Shown here piece after piece: positions 11,295 to 21,479 of a stretch of DNA of 64,000 nt. How positions within the stretch are numbered: the stretch's first letter is position 1; the number at the start of each line of letters is the position of its first letter. The notes under the pieces are model-generated. The model was not told where the DNA came from. It searched no databases and saw only the letters and a program-made list of their open reading frames with translations. A program made the position numbers and the translations under genes. The stretch lies in contig CALNVZ010003430.1 in the NCBI GenBank assembly GCA_940671915.1, forward strand, positions 12,798,272 through 12,862,271. The letters are read 5' to 3'. The DNA is from Paracentrotus lividus (Eukaryota; Echinodermata; Echinoidea; Camarodonta; Echinidae).

Positions 11295-14097
11295 TAGTTA
11301 AAAATGCAATGTTTTCTATCTCAAGAAAACAATACCATCTTATAACACCCTAATATTGCATTGAATGTAGATATACAGTCTGTGTAAAAAAAAAAATGGT
11401 ACAGTCGGGAAAAAATTATTTAGGTGTGAAATATTTTCAGATAATGTGTGTATGTGGTACCAAAATAAAGCCAAAGAAATTTCCTTGTTGATGCGATTTG
11501 TTTTGTATAATTTGCTTTCGTAAAACAAAAGTTATGCTAAATTTTGAGCGGCTAAAAACAAATCGAAATTGAGCATTTCATGGCCATTGTGCGAAACCTA
11601 TACACAAAGGCATGGGACGGCGTGCGAAAAATGGATTTTTCTTGATTGTAGAAAACTAGTCATATTTCAAAAATTACAACACCAAATGTGATGAAAAAAA
11701 TTGCAGGTGAAAGTCTGATAGGCTGTGATTAAACTTCATACTGTAAAAAATGCTTTCCACTTGTACCATTTTATTTGACACAGACTGTAGTGTAACAGAC
11801 TATGGTAGGGGACATTTCGCCCGACCCCTTTGTCTTGATTATGGTTGAGAAATTTAAAAAGTATATTTTGTCTAATATGAAACAAGCCCGTCCATTTATT
11901 TAGTTCATCTTGATTTAAAGAAAGCGCAAGCTGATTTTTTTTATCCATCAATTTATTTGAAATAAATTAAGTGCTCAAATAAAAAAATAAAAAAAAAAAA
12001 GCTCATAATTATGAGGGGGTATAAGACCTCAGGATCATATAGGGGAAAACATATATGAAGCGCGAGCGGTGAAAGATAAAGGAAAACAAAATGTTTATGC
12101 AGTTATCAGAATGCATTGACTGTTCAACACTTTTAACATGCCAATACAATGAATACTATCAATGAAAATAAACAATTTTGTGCCCATAAATTTGACATAA
12201 ACAAAGCTTCCCCACACTCCACCCCCCCCCCAAACAAAAGGAATAATAAAATGTATTGCACAATGTTATGTTTGCAAACGGCTTTGGGTCCATTATAAAA
12301 GACGATTATTTTGAGGTCACTAAGTTTTCAAAGAAATTTAATGCCTCTTAAAAAGTTTCAGATCTGTATCCTTGAAGGTTTTGATCTTAAATATTATGTC
12401 AATTTGACGCCCAACTAAAAAAAAACAAATAATTGCATGATAAATCTTTTAGCTTTAGATCAATTCGCGCTCTTTTAAGTTTCAGATCTCAATTTCTCAA
12501 TAACGTTTTTTTTTTTTTTTTTTTTTTTTTTCTTTTTCCTATTTTCATCTTCCAGTCTCTCTCCCATTAGCTTATTCATACGTTATCTCTTTCTTCTCTC
12601 TTCCTCCTTTCTCTTTCTCTCTCTCTCTTTTCTCTTTTTTTTGTCATTCTCTTTTTACCTCTCTTTCCTGTTGTCTTCCCTATTCTCCCTATCTGTCTTT
12701 CACTTCCGTTTCGCTTATTCTTTCCCAGGGTCCAAGGCTTTTGGGTTATACCTATTCCTAGATACAGCATAATCATTTTTTTTCTTACTCGGTGTTTGTA
12801 AGGGCTTTTAACATTAACTGACTATTACTAGGGATAGCCAAACAAAAGCAAAAAGCCACTAGAACGGTTTCCACTTCACTGTATGGATGTAGTCACCCAT
12901 GCATTTACAATGCAAACAATAACCCATGCACTGCCTACATGGCCTACTCAATAATACACAGGCAGAGAAACAGCAACATTTTCAATAAAAAACACTCTTC
13001 GAAATTGTCTTTTGGCCAGTGGTAAATATCAATCATTTTTATTCCTAATTGGTCAGTTTCTTCCTTAGAAAATACCTCACCAGAAAATCAACTTCTCCTG
13101 TTGGAAAAATTGATATAAAAAAAAACTACAGCGTGTTCAAAGTGATCCTTCTGTGTGATGTGTGTTATGACTGGAATTTCTCATGATTGGAATAGATTCA
13201 GATACGGAGAAGTAGATATTTATAAAATTTCACTATTTTTGAACAAAAAATATATTGGGGTAAAAAACAAAGAACAATGTTTACCACTGGCCATTTAAGT
13301 TTTAAAATTACTCTACCCTGTCTAACACTCGGCTCTGAGCCACACCACCATGAAATAGCCCATTGTCTAGGGTGTTCCTATTGAAACTTGCCCTATGGAG
13401 TATTTTTCCACGGTGGTCATATTGGATCACATATGGTAACATACATGTCAAACCATCAGTTTTGTACTGCCATAAATTGTATCTTTGTATAATCTACTCA
13501 ATTGCGTTACTATAATCTCATTTTCATGTTGATACATACATAGAAAATGTTTGGTTTGATTTGGTTTAATAAATCAAAGACAAAAGAGCCATAAACTCAG
13601 CTTTTATTGCATTTCTGGCTTTGTCTGAAACTTGTAAAAGTGTTCAAGCAGCTCATTGGTAATCTGAGCCACTCTTTGGGTCATATCTTTGAAACGGAAC
13701 ATCCAATTGTGATAATTCAAGTACCAAAATGTTTCTTTCAAAATGCTCTATCAAATAAGCCTAGCAAAAACAACTTTGAAATAACTTAAAATTTTAGTGG
13801 ACATCCCCACTATTACCAGGCTTAGTGAGGCGACTCTGAAAGGCGCTAGCAGCATTCAAGTACTATTGATAATATAATATCATATGATGTAGCTAATTTC
13901 CAAATGAAATAAAGATTAAGAGACCACAGTTATATCAAATTACATGTCGATTAATTATCCCATAATCTTTTCTCCGACATAATAGGAAGATTTGATATTT
14001 TTTTTTTTTTTTTTAAATCGAGGAGGAAAAAAAATCGATACATTCAAAGATAGTAGTAATCAATAATAATAATAATAAAACTTCCCGAGATACATTA
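11295..14097. other. Interior of the 5.1 kb element, no gene recognised
   Basis: AT-rich sequence with a long T-run (about 12507-12532), a pyrimidine-rich CT stretch (12533-12722) and poly-T or poly-A tracts near 13999 and 14040. Short open frames exist, but none has splice sites, motifs or composition that suggests a protein. Confidence 0.5.
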
Positions 14098-14380
14098 GAC
14101 GCGTTTGGACGAACAGAGAACGACGAGGGAACGAACATCCAACGCGCATAGCGTTCACGCTGCTATGCCCAGCGCATACAGAACCTATTGAAAAGTGCGT
14201 TGTTACAAGCTAGAAAACGCTCAAAACTGTCAACGTGAAATAAATTATGAATTTATATCAGCGTTCATTTGCGTTCAGACAACGATTAATTGCGTATTGT
14301 TAACGAGTAGCAACGTTTTCGAACGTTCACACCAAATTCCAAGAACGCTGGTCAAAATAATGTTAGCTCTACACGCCGTA
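14098..14380. repeat. Right subterminal array of 'aacgct' words
   Basis: Words such as 'gcgtttgga', 'aacgaacatcc', 'aacgcgcatagcgttc' and 'aaaacgctc' crowd this block. It is the counterpart of 9320-9905, next to the right tip of the 5.1 kb element. Confidence 0.6.
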
Positions 14381-14571
14381 GTGTTAGGGCACCTTTATAC
14401 TAAACGAGCTGTCCTATTCTGCAGCCGTTGTACCCGAATTAATTGATTGGAAGGAATAGTTGAAAGAAGGCCATTTCAATAGTTAATACGAGAAAGTTCC
14501 AAAGAACGCACAGCATTAAGACAGGCAGCCTGGTCAATAAACCTCCTAATTCTATTGATATTTCTTAAGTA

Positions 14572-14812
14572 GGATGGGGGGCGCGATGTCCGGACACTTA
14601 ACAAAAATTAAGCCTGGTTTTTCGTCTAAGGATTAAGCCAGAAATGTATGCTGAATACTTCTTATCACCATCAATATTTTTTCTCCACAATATTTTCTGA
14701 CATTTTGTGCTGAAAAACTTCAAAGATATTGATTTTAAACCCTTTCAAATAGCTGGTAAAAATTGAGTGTCCGGACATCCAGCCTGTCCGCTTAATGTTA
14801 GCGCTTAATTTC
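14572..14812. repeat. Small inverted repeat with GTGTCCGGACAT-type ends
   Basis: 'gcgcgatgtccggacacttaa' near 14581 is mirrored by 'gagtgtccggacatccagcc' near 14766, followed by 'ttaatgttagcgc'. The arms are short (about 25 bp) around an AT-rich middle. Probably a decayed MITE; no clear duplication is seen. Confidence 0.5.
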
Positions 14813-14957
14813 TTGAACAATCAAGAAAATAACAAGCCTATCGGAGATATCACAAAAAATTCTGGGAAAAATCATTGGTTTCTTGTTTTTCTATGATTTC
14901 TTGATTTAATTAGGAACACACATTAGTGAGACAGGTAAGGAAAATTTACATTCATTT

Positions 14958-15625
14958 ACTGTATGTGCGTGGACTAATGTATGGTAAGAGTGCCTAAATC
15001 TGCGCAGTGCCTATGTCTGCGCACCCACGTAAAGGCGCGATTTTCAGTCTGAACCTCAACAATCCATTTTGATACCAAAAACTGCGAAAATAATTGATTA
15101 ACAATGAGTTTCAGCAAGTTTCATTTGCTACCCTGAAAATTTCAATCATTGTCAAAAAAGAAAAGTCCGAAGCTTCACTGCGCTTGAATTGCGTGCAAAA
15201 TGAGTTAGTGCGCAGACATGGGCACTATTCAGTTTTGCTACACAAAATGACAAGCCCGTCTGAAAATCGTGAAAAAACATTGTTCTTGTAAATAATTTCC
15301 TGAATTTTTTTGTTTTATTGATCATCAGAATATGAAGAACGGAATAACATTGATAAATCTTAAAAATAATATTTTGCTTTGTAATCAAATCGAGATCGAA
15401 TTTTAGGTGCGCAGACTTGGGCACCGCCATCATACCGTTCAGTTTTGTGGAAGAAAATTGACACGTTCGATTAATCGACTCCAGCTGGCGCATTCACTAA
15501 ATATTTCTGTCGAAATTTTCTCTAGAAATGTAATATATTACATTTATTGGAGGTAAAAAAAAAATTGATACAAATATAAAATTATTTTAGTGTTAGCAGT
15601 TGAAAACAAAGTGCGTGGACTAAGG
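14958..15625. repeat. Repeat region with 'tgcgcagacatgggcac' words
   Basis: 'gcgtggacta' occurs at both borders (about 14967 and 15611) in direct orientation. 'tgcgcag...tgggcac' or its inverse occurs near 15000-15025, 15210 and 15410. The two inner blocks each contain 'cagttttg' and 'aaaatgacaagcccg / aaaattgacacg'. The whole resembles a degraded foldback element; borders are approximate. Confidence 0.45.
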
Positions 15626-15982
15626 TACCTCCATCATACTACAAATATGAGATATATGATGACACATCGATTAATACCTTCGTTGATAATCAAGATAGTA
15701 TTTATGATTCTTACACAGGGTCAATTCGGTTCTTTGAGACTTCAAAATTTTCTGCTAGCTCTTCGTACTCGCAATAAATCATATTATTACACGTTTAGGT
15801 CTCTTTTTCGATACATTAAAACCATGTATCGATACTCTTCCAGATGTTTGCTTGTCGGCGTTCAATATTGTTAGCATAATGTATGTCCTATGTAGTCTGC
15901 ACTACCCGTATCAATGGAGAAAAGGAGTGCACTATTATACAAATAGTGCATGCTAGCGAGTGCAATATACCATAATATGAGT

Positions 15983-16081
15983 GTCCATAAATTTCAAATT
16001 TCTCGCGTGCGTTTATTTTTCAACGAGGCCGTAGGCCGAGTTTAAATATAAACGCACAAGAGAAATTTGAAATTTATGGAC
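15983..16081. repeat. Hairpin with ~40-bp arms
   Basis: GTCCATAAATTTCAAATTTC on the left pairs with GAAATTTGAAATTTATGGAC on the right. The complementarity continues through 'gcgtttat' to a loop with the palindromic word 'aggccgtaggccg'. Total length is about 99 nt. Confidence 0.75.
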
Positions 16082-16486
16082 ATGAATGATATTGTATATT
16101 GAACGACAATAAGCATGTGCTATATGTTATATTAGATGGGAACAGAAAATTGTATCAAAGTATATCTGAACTTACCTTACTATTTATATGATGAATCCTC
16201 TCTCCAAGAAGACTTGAAAATCCCTTAACACGTAAAAACAGGAGAGTTTTTAAACCTTGAAAGTTAAATGTAACGCGTGAACTAGTCTATGATGAACAGC
16301 TCTTGAAGTATTTGGTTCTATTTAGTAGCTCTATTTAGTATTTGGAGTTCACATAGTCAGTAATGTTGCATTAATAGATGCATGCAGTATTTATTATAGT
16401 AAATAGACCCCTAGATATTTGACCTTGCCTAATCTGGTTTTATCTTTGCCAATATGTTTGCCAAACTTTTGGTGCTAATTAAGCTA

Positions 16487-16863
16487 TTGTGACGTATATT
16501 GTTGCTCCGCGTATCTATTGTTGTGCGCACCATTTTTTTTACTTGCGCAACAAGGCAGTGCAGAAATTGCCGGTATAGTGCACGCGGTGCACTATACCGA
16601 ATTACGGCATTGCAAAATAGGGCAATTGACCAATCAGAAGCCTTCTCTCATACCACCCATTTTATATTGTTACAATATTGCACTCCGCGATGTGCCAGTA
16701 AAATGCTGCGCGCAACAGCTTATAACAATGGATACGCGGAGCAACAATTTACGTCATAATAGCACACCAGCTTTTAACAATGGATCCGCGGAGCAACAAT
16801 TTACGTCATAATAGCACACATCTTTATAACAATGGATACGCGGAGCAACAATTGACGTCATAA
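16487..16863. mobile_element. 377-bp MITE with internal 50-bp direct repeats
   Basis: The left end TTGTGACGTATATTGTTGCT and the right end (reverse complement TTATGACGTCAATTGTTGCT) form a TIR that continues into 'ccgcgtatc(c/t)attgtt', with TA outside (16485-16486 and 16864-16865). The right arm is present as about three tandem copies of a ~50-bp unit (16717-16863) containing 'aatggatacgcggagcaac'. A 13-bp-arm hairpin (cggtatagtgcac / gtgcactataccg) lies near 16570-16598. Confidence 0.8.
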
Positions 16864-16959
16864 TAGATTGATCATTTTAATTTTGTGAGATTCTCGGATC
16901 AGGCAGATTTAATACAAATGAGTAAACCTCTTTTTTGTTTAAACTGGTAGCGTTGCTGT

Positions 16960-17150
16960 TGCCATGGAAAATGGTTTGTATGTATAATGATAATAATATT
17001 GGATTTCTTCCGTGCAATATGAGATATATTCCATTCATCAGTATGAATATTGCACTCGTCTTCGACTCTTGCAATATTCATACCGATGAATGGAATATAT
17101 CTCATATTGCACTCAAGTGCATCCAATATCATATAATTATTGCAGGCAAA
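16960..17150. repeat. Long near-perfect hairpin
   Basis: The inner arms of about 43 nt (17008-17050 and 17066-17113) differ at only one or two positions around a loop of about 15 nt. The left arm starts GTGCAATATGAGATATATTC and the right arm ends GAATATATCTCATATTGCAC. Looser pairing continues outward ('aataatattggat' against 'atccaatatcatataatt'). It could be a tiny foldback element or, less likely, a transcribed hairpin RNA. Confidence 0.75.
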
Positions 17151-17260
17151 ATAAAATTCCTCGCATACAGCTAAAGATATACTGGTGCCCCGCATATGGC
17201 ATGTATGATTCCAGAGGGCATCATCCACTTGTCAAGATCTATTAACCAATGAGTCATTGG

Positions 17261-17548
17261 TGGCGATCCCGGGGGGACGGGGGGCGTGTCCCCCCTCGAT
17301 TTTTAAAGCTTAACATATTTTTATGTAGTGATTAACTTGTGAAACCAATAAAGAGGTAAAATGTATGTCAATTACAATGCTAAATGTTATGATAAGGCAA
17401 AATTTTCGGCTCGCGCTTCGCGCTCGCAAATATTTTCCTTAGTTTCTTTATAATGTGCGAAGTATGCGAATTTTGAGTGCATTATTTCTCACTTTCGGGT
17501 GTTTCCGTCCCCCCCCCCCCAGTCGTAACATGAAATCGCCGCGCTTGT
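17261..17548. mobile_element. 288-bp insertion flanked by a 13-bp direct repeat
   Basis: AATGAGTCATTGG occurs at 17248-17260 and again at 17549-17561. The segment between starts 'tggcgatcccgggggg' and ends 'gaaatcgccgcgcttgta', so a short GGCGAT/ATCGCC inversion lies near the ends. It holds the word GCTCGCGCTTCGCGCTCGC. The 13-bp duplication is long for a DNA transposon and suits a target-primed retroposon. Confidence 0.55.
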
Positions 17549-17597
17549 AATGAGTCATTGGATAATATGACACACCAGTTTCAATGCCTCCGATATC

Positions 17598-18035
17598 GGG
17601 TACATGCAGGAAATATGGGCCATGTAAGCTCATTTGCATAATTTGCAAATACCAAGTACCAAAATACCAAGTACCAAAATCATTTCCGCCATTTTGGACT
17701 GCCTATATTATCTGCACTAATTGTCGCTATGTCAGGCAAGCATTCAATGCCACATTGCACCCCTTCATTGCAACAGATTGACCTGTACACGCTATTATCG
17801 AAATGAAGCTATTAGCTTACTTAATATATAAACAAGTGAGGTTACCCCCTTAAACACTTTTTTTCACCATCACATTCTGTGAAGTATCAAATTTTACATC
17901 AGGGTAAAAAATGCCGTAATTTTTACCATCCTTGTTGGTTTTCAGCAATTTTCTCAGAGAAATTCGGCATCAGATGCTCTCACGACGATAGATTTTCGTA
18001 AACAGTTCATATGAACAACATATGGCGCTCACACC
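17598..18035 (+). mobile_element. Partial copy of family B
   Basis: It begins with the family B tip GGGTACATGCAGG and carries the body words 'caggcaagcattcaatgcc', 'attgacctgtacacgcta' and 'ggcatcagatgctctcacg' seen at 53011-54200. The middle part and the right tip are missing. It ends where a 'gagacgtctccg' repeat starts. Confidence 0.7.
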
Positions 18036-18235
18036 GGTGAAAAGTATTAGAGACGTCTCCGATGTCGCAGAGACGTCTTGCAGACGGATTTGGGACTACT
18101 TCAGACTTTTTTAAAATAAATTGTCGCAGAGACGTCTCGAAGACGTCTCCGCAATATCGGAGATGGCTCTAATACTTTTTATCCGTCGCGGAGACGAAAA
18201 TTTCTGTTCTGTCGCGGAGACGTCTCCGCGAAGTG
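18036..18235. repeat. 'gagacgtctccg' palindromic-word repeat
   Basis: Multiple copies of 'gtcgc(a/g)gagacgtctc' in both orientations. The same repeat occurs in the arms of the foldback element at 28470-28860 and 30790-31020, so it is a module shared between loci. Confidence 0.65.
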
Positions 18236-18862
18236 AGATACCACCCTTAGTTAATACTTTTCACAAGAAATGATGGCTATCTAAATTTAGTTGTTATATC
18301 AAAATGACTCAATTCCAGAGTCGCCGGGATCATATGCGCCTTAATAAATTTACCCGAAATGGTGTTTACCCCCAACGGACCGGGAATTTAGTTATTTTGA
18401 ACCTTAATTTTTTTAATAGTGAATTTTTTTAACACAGTAAGAAGATTCCATTTATATGATCTTGATTAGTTGGATCCATTTATCAAATGTATATATTTAT
18501 ACTGCAGGCCTACATTTTTGCAGAAATACAAAACGTGCATCATGTGCCCAAGTCTCAACTGTCTCTGTTTTTATGCTTCCACATTTCAGCTAAATTGTAA
18601 CATTAACACTTTTATAGAAACTACTTAATAATGTAGAGACAGGTCCAGCACTCCATAATTTAATCCCTTGTTAGGTCTATCTCTACCACCAAAGATAAAG
18701 ATTTATTGTTGGGTTCTAGAAATTGCTTCAAATGTGTTTTTCTTTAGAATTCCTTAATTTAAAAAATCATTTATATTGTGATACAATAAGGCTGTGAATT
18801 GATAAGAATATATAAACTCAAATGACTGAACTGAACTGAACTGTAATTGCATTTTTTTTCAG
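18236..18862. other. Intron end upstream of the terminal exon
   Basis: AT-rich sequence without recognised repeats. Its last 40 bases have features of an intron 3' end: a 'ctgaactgaactgtaat' segment that could supply a branch point, then a T8 tract and CAG at 18860-18862. Confidence 0.5.
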
Positions 18863-19423
18863 GGTACATCTATTGACTTGAGCCATTGGGAGGCAATGGG
18901 ATTCGCTTCAGATTTCTTCGAAGGTCTCAACCAACTTCACCGGAATGAACTACCGCCACGGGTGCCACCATCATTGCGACCACCACAGTCTTTTTTTTAT
19001 CAGGAGCCTACGCAATGCCCTAAAAGTAAATGGGGGGCAAGACTCTTCATGGTTGATGCCACTTTCCAAGTTCACGAGGAGTTGCCTGATTCAACTAGAA
19101 ACAATACCTTCACGGGCCCAAAAGTTATCGCTTCCAAGTTTGGAAACCTGGTGAAAGATCAAGGCTTACGCTTTATTCCAAACTTGGATGGAACGCGAGG
19201 AAGCCGTGATCAACATGGCGTTGTCACTATTGACGTATCTGGCACAATTCACGATGCACATAAATTGTTCGGGGTTTTTAAACAAAGATATAGTCTCGTA
19301 AGAGATCCCCTTGTGGCAGGCAATGACAACTGGAAGATCAGTTTTTTAAGACTTGAGTCCGATTGCAGGCCACAGCCTTTTTTGAACGATAAACGGCATG
19401 CAATTCTTCCAAAGTATATTTAG
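18863..19423 (+). CDS. Terminal coding exon, possible NTF2-like domain
   Basis: The open frame runs from the acceptor 'attttttttcag' to a TAG stop after KYI, 186 codons in phase 0. It starts GTSIDLSHWEAMGF, has a proline-rich linker (LPPRVPPSLRPP) and then a folded-looking part. That part's order of motifs (LFMVDATFQV, FTGPKVIASKF, VVTIDVSGTI, FKQRYSLV, NWKISFLRLES) resembles the helix-strand pattern of the NTF2-like fold: a 'F.G...I...F' helix, then a 'V.V.G.......F.Q.F.L' sheet. That fold serves nuclear transport factors and many unrelated proteins, so function cannot be read from it. The start codon lies upstream. No canonical AATAAA was found within about 800 bp downstream. Sequence quality and the strong acceptor argue for a real gene; the fold call is tentative. 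Confidence 0.6.
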   Translation, partial: GTSIDLSHWEAMGFASDFFEGLNQLHRNELPPRVPPSLRPPQSFFYQEPTQCPKSKWGARLFMVDATFQVHEELPDSTRNNTFTGPKVIASKFGNLVKDQGLRFIPNLDGTRGSRDQHGVVTIDVSGTIHDAHKLFGVFKQRYSLVRDPLVAGNDNWKISFLRLESDCRPQPFLNDKRHAILPKYI

Positions 19424-20500
19424 TTTCATTTCTATTGGTAAGGATATTCCCTGAGTGCGACCCCCCTCTAAACCAAATAGCAAATAGTTCCTGTGAGGGA
19501 CTTGGATAGAGACCAGCAACATTGTTGAACAGTACACTTCACTGTATCCATATAGCTAAAAGGTCTAATAATTAGCGGGTCCGATGGACCTATACACCGA
19601 ATAGATCTACCTATTGATGTTTTAAGTCCAAGAGAATAATTTTTGTTTTCATGTTTTGTAAACTTATTCTTGTTACACGAACCTTTCTGCTCTATTTCTG
19701 TTTTTAAGCGCCATGAGCGCCGAAAGGCGGACCTGTGCCGTATAGAAGTAGCCATTATTATTACTATTGATGAGGGTTTTTTTTTTTTTTTTTGCTAATG
19801 GTTTGATGGACCGAGTGAACGATAAAGGTCCGAAAGAGGGAAGGTTCTATAGACAGAATCTGCAAGAGGGCCCAATGGTCCGAATGTTCTATTAGAGCGG
19901 GAGCAAAATCCCATCGGGGCCTTATTTAAGGAGTTCGTTTAACCCACACCACATAAAAGGTTTGCCACCATAGGGGGTAGTATGGACCCCCTAGATCACT
20001 GCTAGGTAGGTAGTAGTCTCAAATTGTGGTATCACTTTTTTCTACAGCCCCTTTAAAAAAAAGGCCGCCCTTTTTTACAAACAAAACAAAAAAAAATTTC
20101 AAGAAAAGGAATAGAAATAATTCTCTAAACTCAATGAGTTGGGTCTCATACGAAAGAGTATTAAATTTCCTTTACAACAATAATAATTTAAATGAAAATT
20201 AAAACTAACTAAATTCTGTTTTGTAGTTAAAAACATCATTTTTTCATTTTTTTTCCAAATATGAATTTTTTACATAATTTTTAATTTAATGTATTAACAT
20301 TTCTAAAAAGAGCTGAGAGTTGTTACTTTCTGAAAATATGCCCATTGGTATGTCCTAAGATCTGTAAAAAGATTGGAGTAAAACCTTTTTTTTTGTAAAA
20401 AGCTATTATAGGCTAAAACTATGAACGTTATGTACGAAAAATCGAAAATTTTGCCCGATTATGGAGAAAATCCGCATAATAATTAATACAGTACATACTG
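19424..20500. other. 3' flank with one arm of the 'C' repeat
   Basis: About 19555-19992 shows words also found at 23085-23401 and 34952-35290 ('ggtccgat', 'accacataaaaggtttgcc', 'agtatggaccccctagatc'). It ends with 'gatcactgcta' but is not followed here by family A. The rest (20000-20500) is AT-rich low-complexity sequence with no gene. Confidence 0.5.
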
Positions 20501-20502
20501 TA

Positions 20503-21358
20503 GGGGAGACCGGGTATGGACGTTACAAAATTCACATTTTGGGCCAGATAATTCTAATGAAAGTACTCACACACTCCATTTTGGGTCTGTAGTTAGCCTA
20601 TTATGTTGGCTAAAACCTGAGGAACATAAAACGTGAAAACATGTAAACACCAATTAACTACAGTTTAATTAATGAAGCCATTTTTTTGTAACAACCTACC
20701 CCGTATACGGGGTAGGTTGTTACACCATACGGGGTAAATTGTTACTATGTAAACATACGGGGTAATTTGTTAAAATGTGTAAATCTCTTATACCATACTT
20801 TTGTTTAAACTTTCCAGTTTCTTGGTATCGTTAACAGAAGATCAAGTAGAGCTCTAGCATAGACTAAAGTAATAATAGAAATATCAAAATATTAACCCCT
20901 GAAAATTGAAACAAAATTACTTTATATGTGTAATGTAATTAGGGTAGGTTGTTACATCGACATGAGGTAGGTTGTTGTAACAACCTACCCCATGGGTGAT
21001 TTTACACATAAAATCAACTGTAGCAAAGCCATTAGGCAGAATTACAGGGCATGGCTCAGGGGTATATTAGTGACATACATGTACTATATTCACAATACCA
21101 GACTATCATCATGTGCCTTCAGTTGTAAGAACTATTACAAATTTTAATTTTTGTTAAAAATTCACTTGGAACTGTAAAAAAATGGTTTTTGTTGATTTAC
21201 TTTTTAATAAAACAACGGAGAAACCTCACGACCGGCAGTTCATCACAGCTATGTGTAGGCTGTATATAGATGCCAGTTAGCACGAACTCTCTTGTTCCAA
21301 CTTAGCACACTGAGAACTGTAACAACTGACCCGTGTAACTTCCATACCCGGTCTCCCC
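20503..21358. mobile_element. Family F MITE, GGGGAGACCGGGTATGGA tips
   Basis: The left tip GGGGAGACCGGGTATGGA is mirrored exactly at the right end, with TA outside (20501-20502, 21359-21360). The body repeats a motif close to the inner part of the tip: 'acggggta..ttgttac' near 20707-20770, and 'gggtaggttgttac' in both orientations near 20690 and 20942-20991. A perfect 36-bp palindrome lies at 20688-20723. It is 856 bp with no protein. A close copy lies at 56153-57010. Confidence 0.88.
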
Positions 21359-21479
21359 TATAGTAAAGTAACAATAGAGGGGAAAATGGCGAAACCCATT
21401 GCAACAGAAACGAAATTTTCAGAAATGAACTATTATAGTAATCAAAAATAATATATCAAAAGTATAGAAAAATCAAAGC

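Larger units (their letters stand above)
9290..14394. mobile_element. 5.1 kb TIR element with GC-rich subterminal arrays
   Basis: AGGTGCCCTCACACTA at the left pairs with AGGTGCCCTAACACTA from the right (15 of 16 identical). The outside trinucleotides are TGA (9287-9289) and TTA (14395-14397), compatible with a 3-bp TNA-type duplication. Both ends are followed inward by several hundred bases full of short 'aacgct/gcgttc' words in both orientations. The 4.2 kb interior has no transposase. A PIF/Harbinger-like origin would fit 3-bp target sites, but that is a guess. Alternatively the two ends could belong to two separate degraded copies. Confidence 0.5.

Noticed and set aside
12576..12776. Arg/Glu-rich minus-strand frame
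   Set aside because: It is the complement of a CT-rich low-complexity tract.
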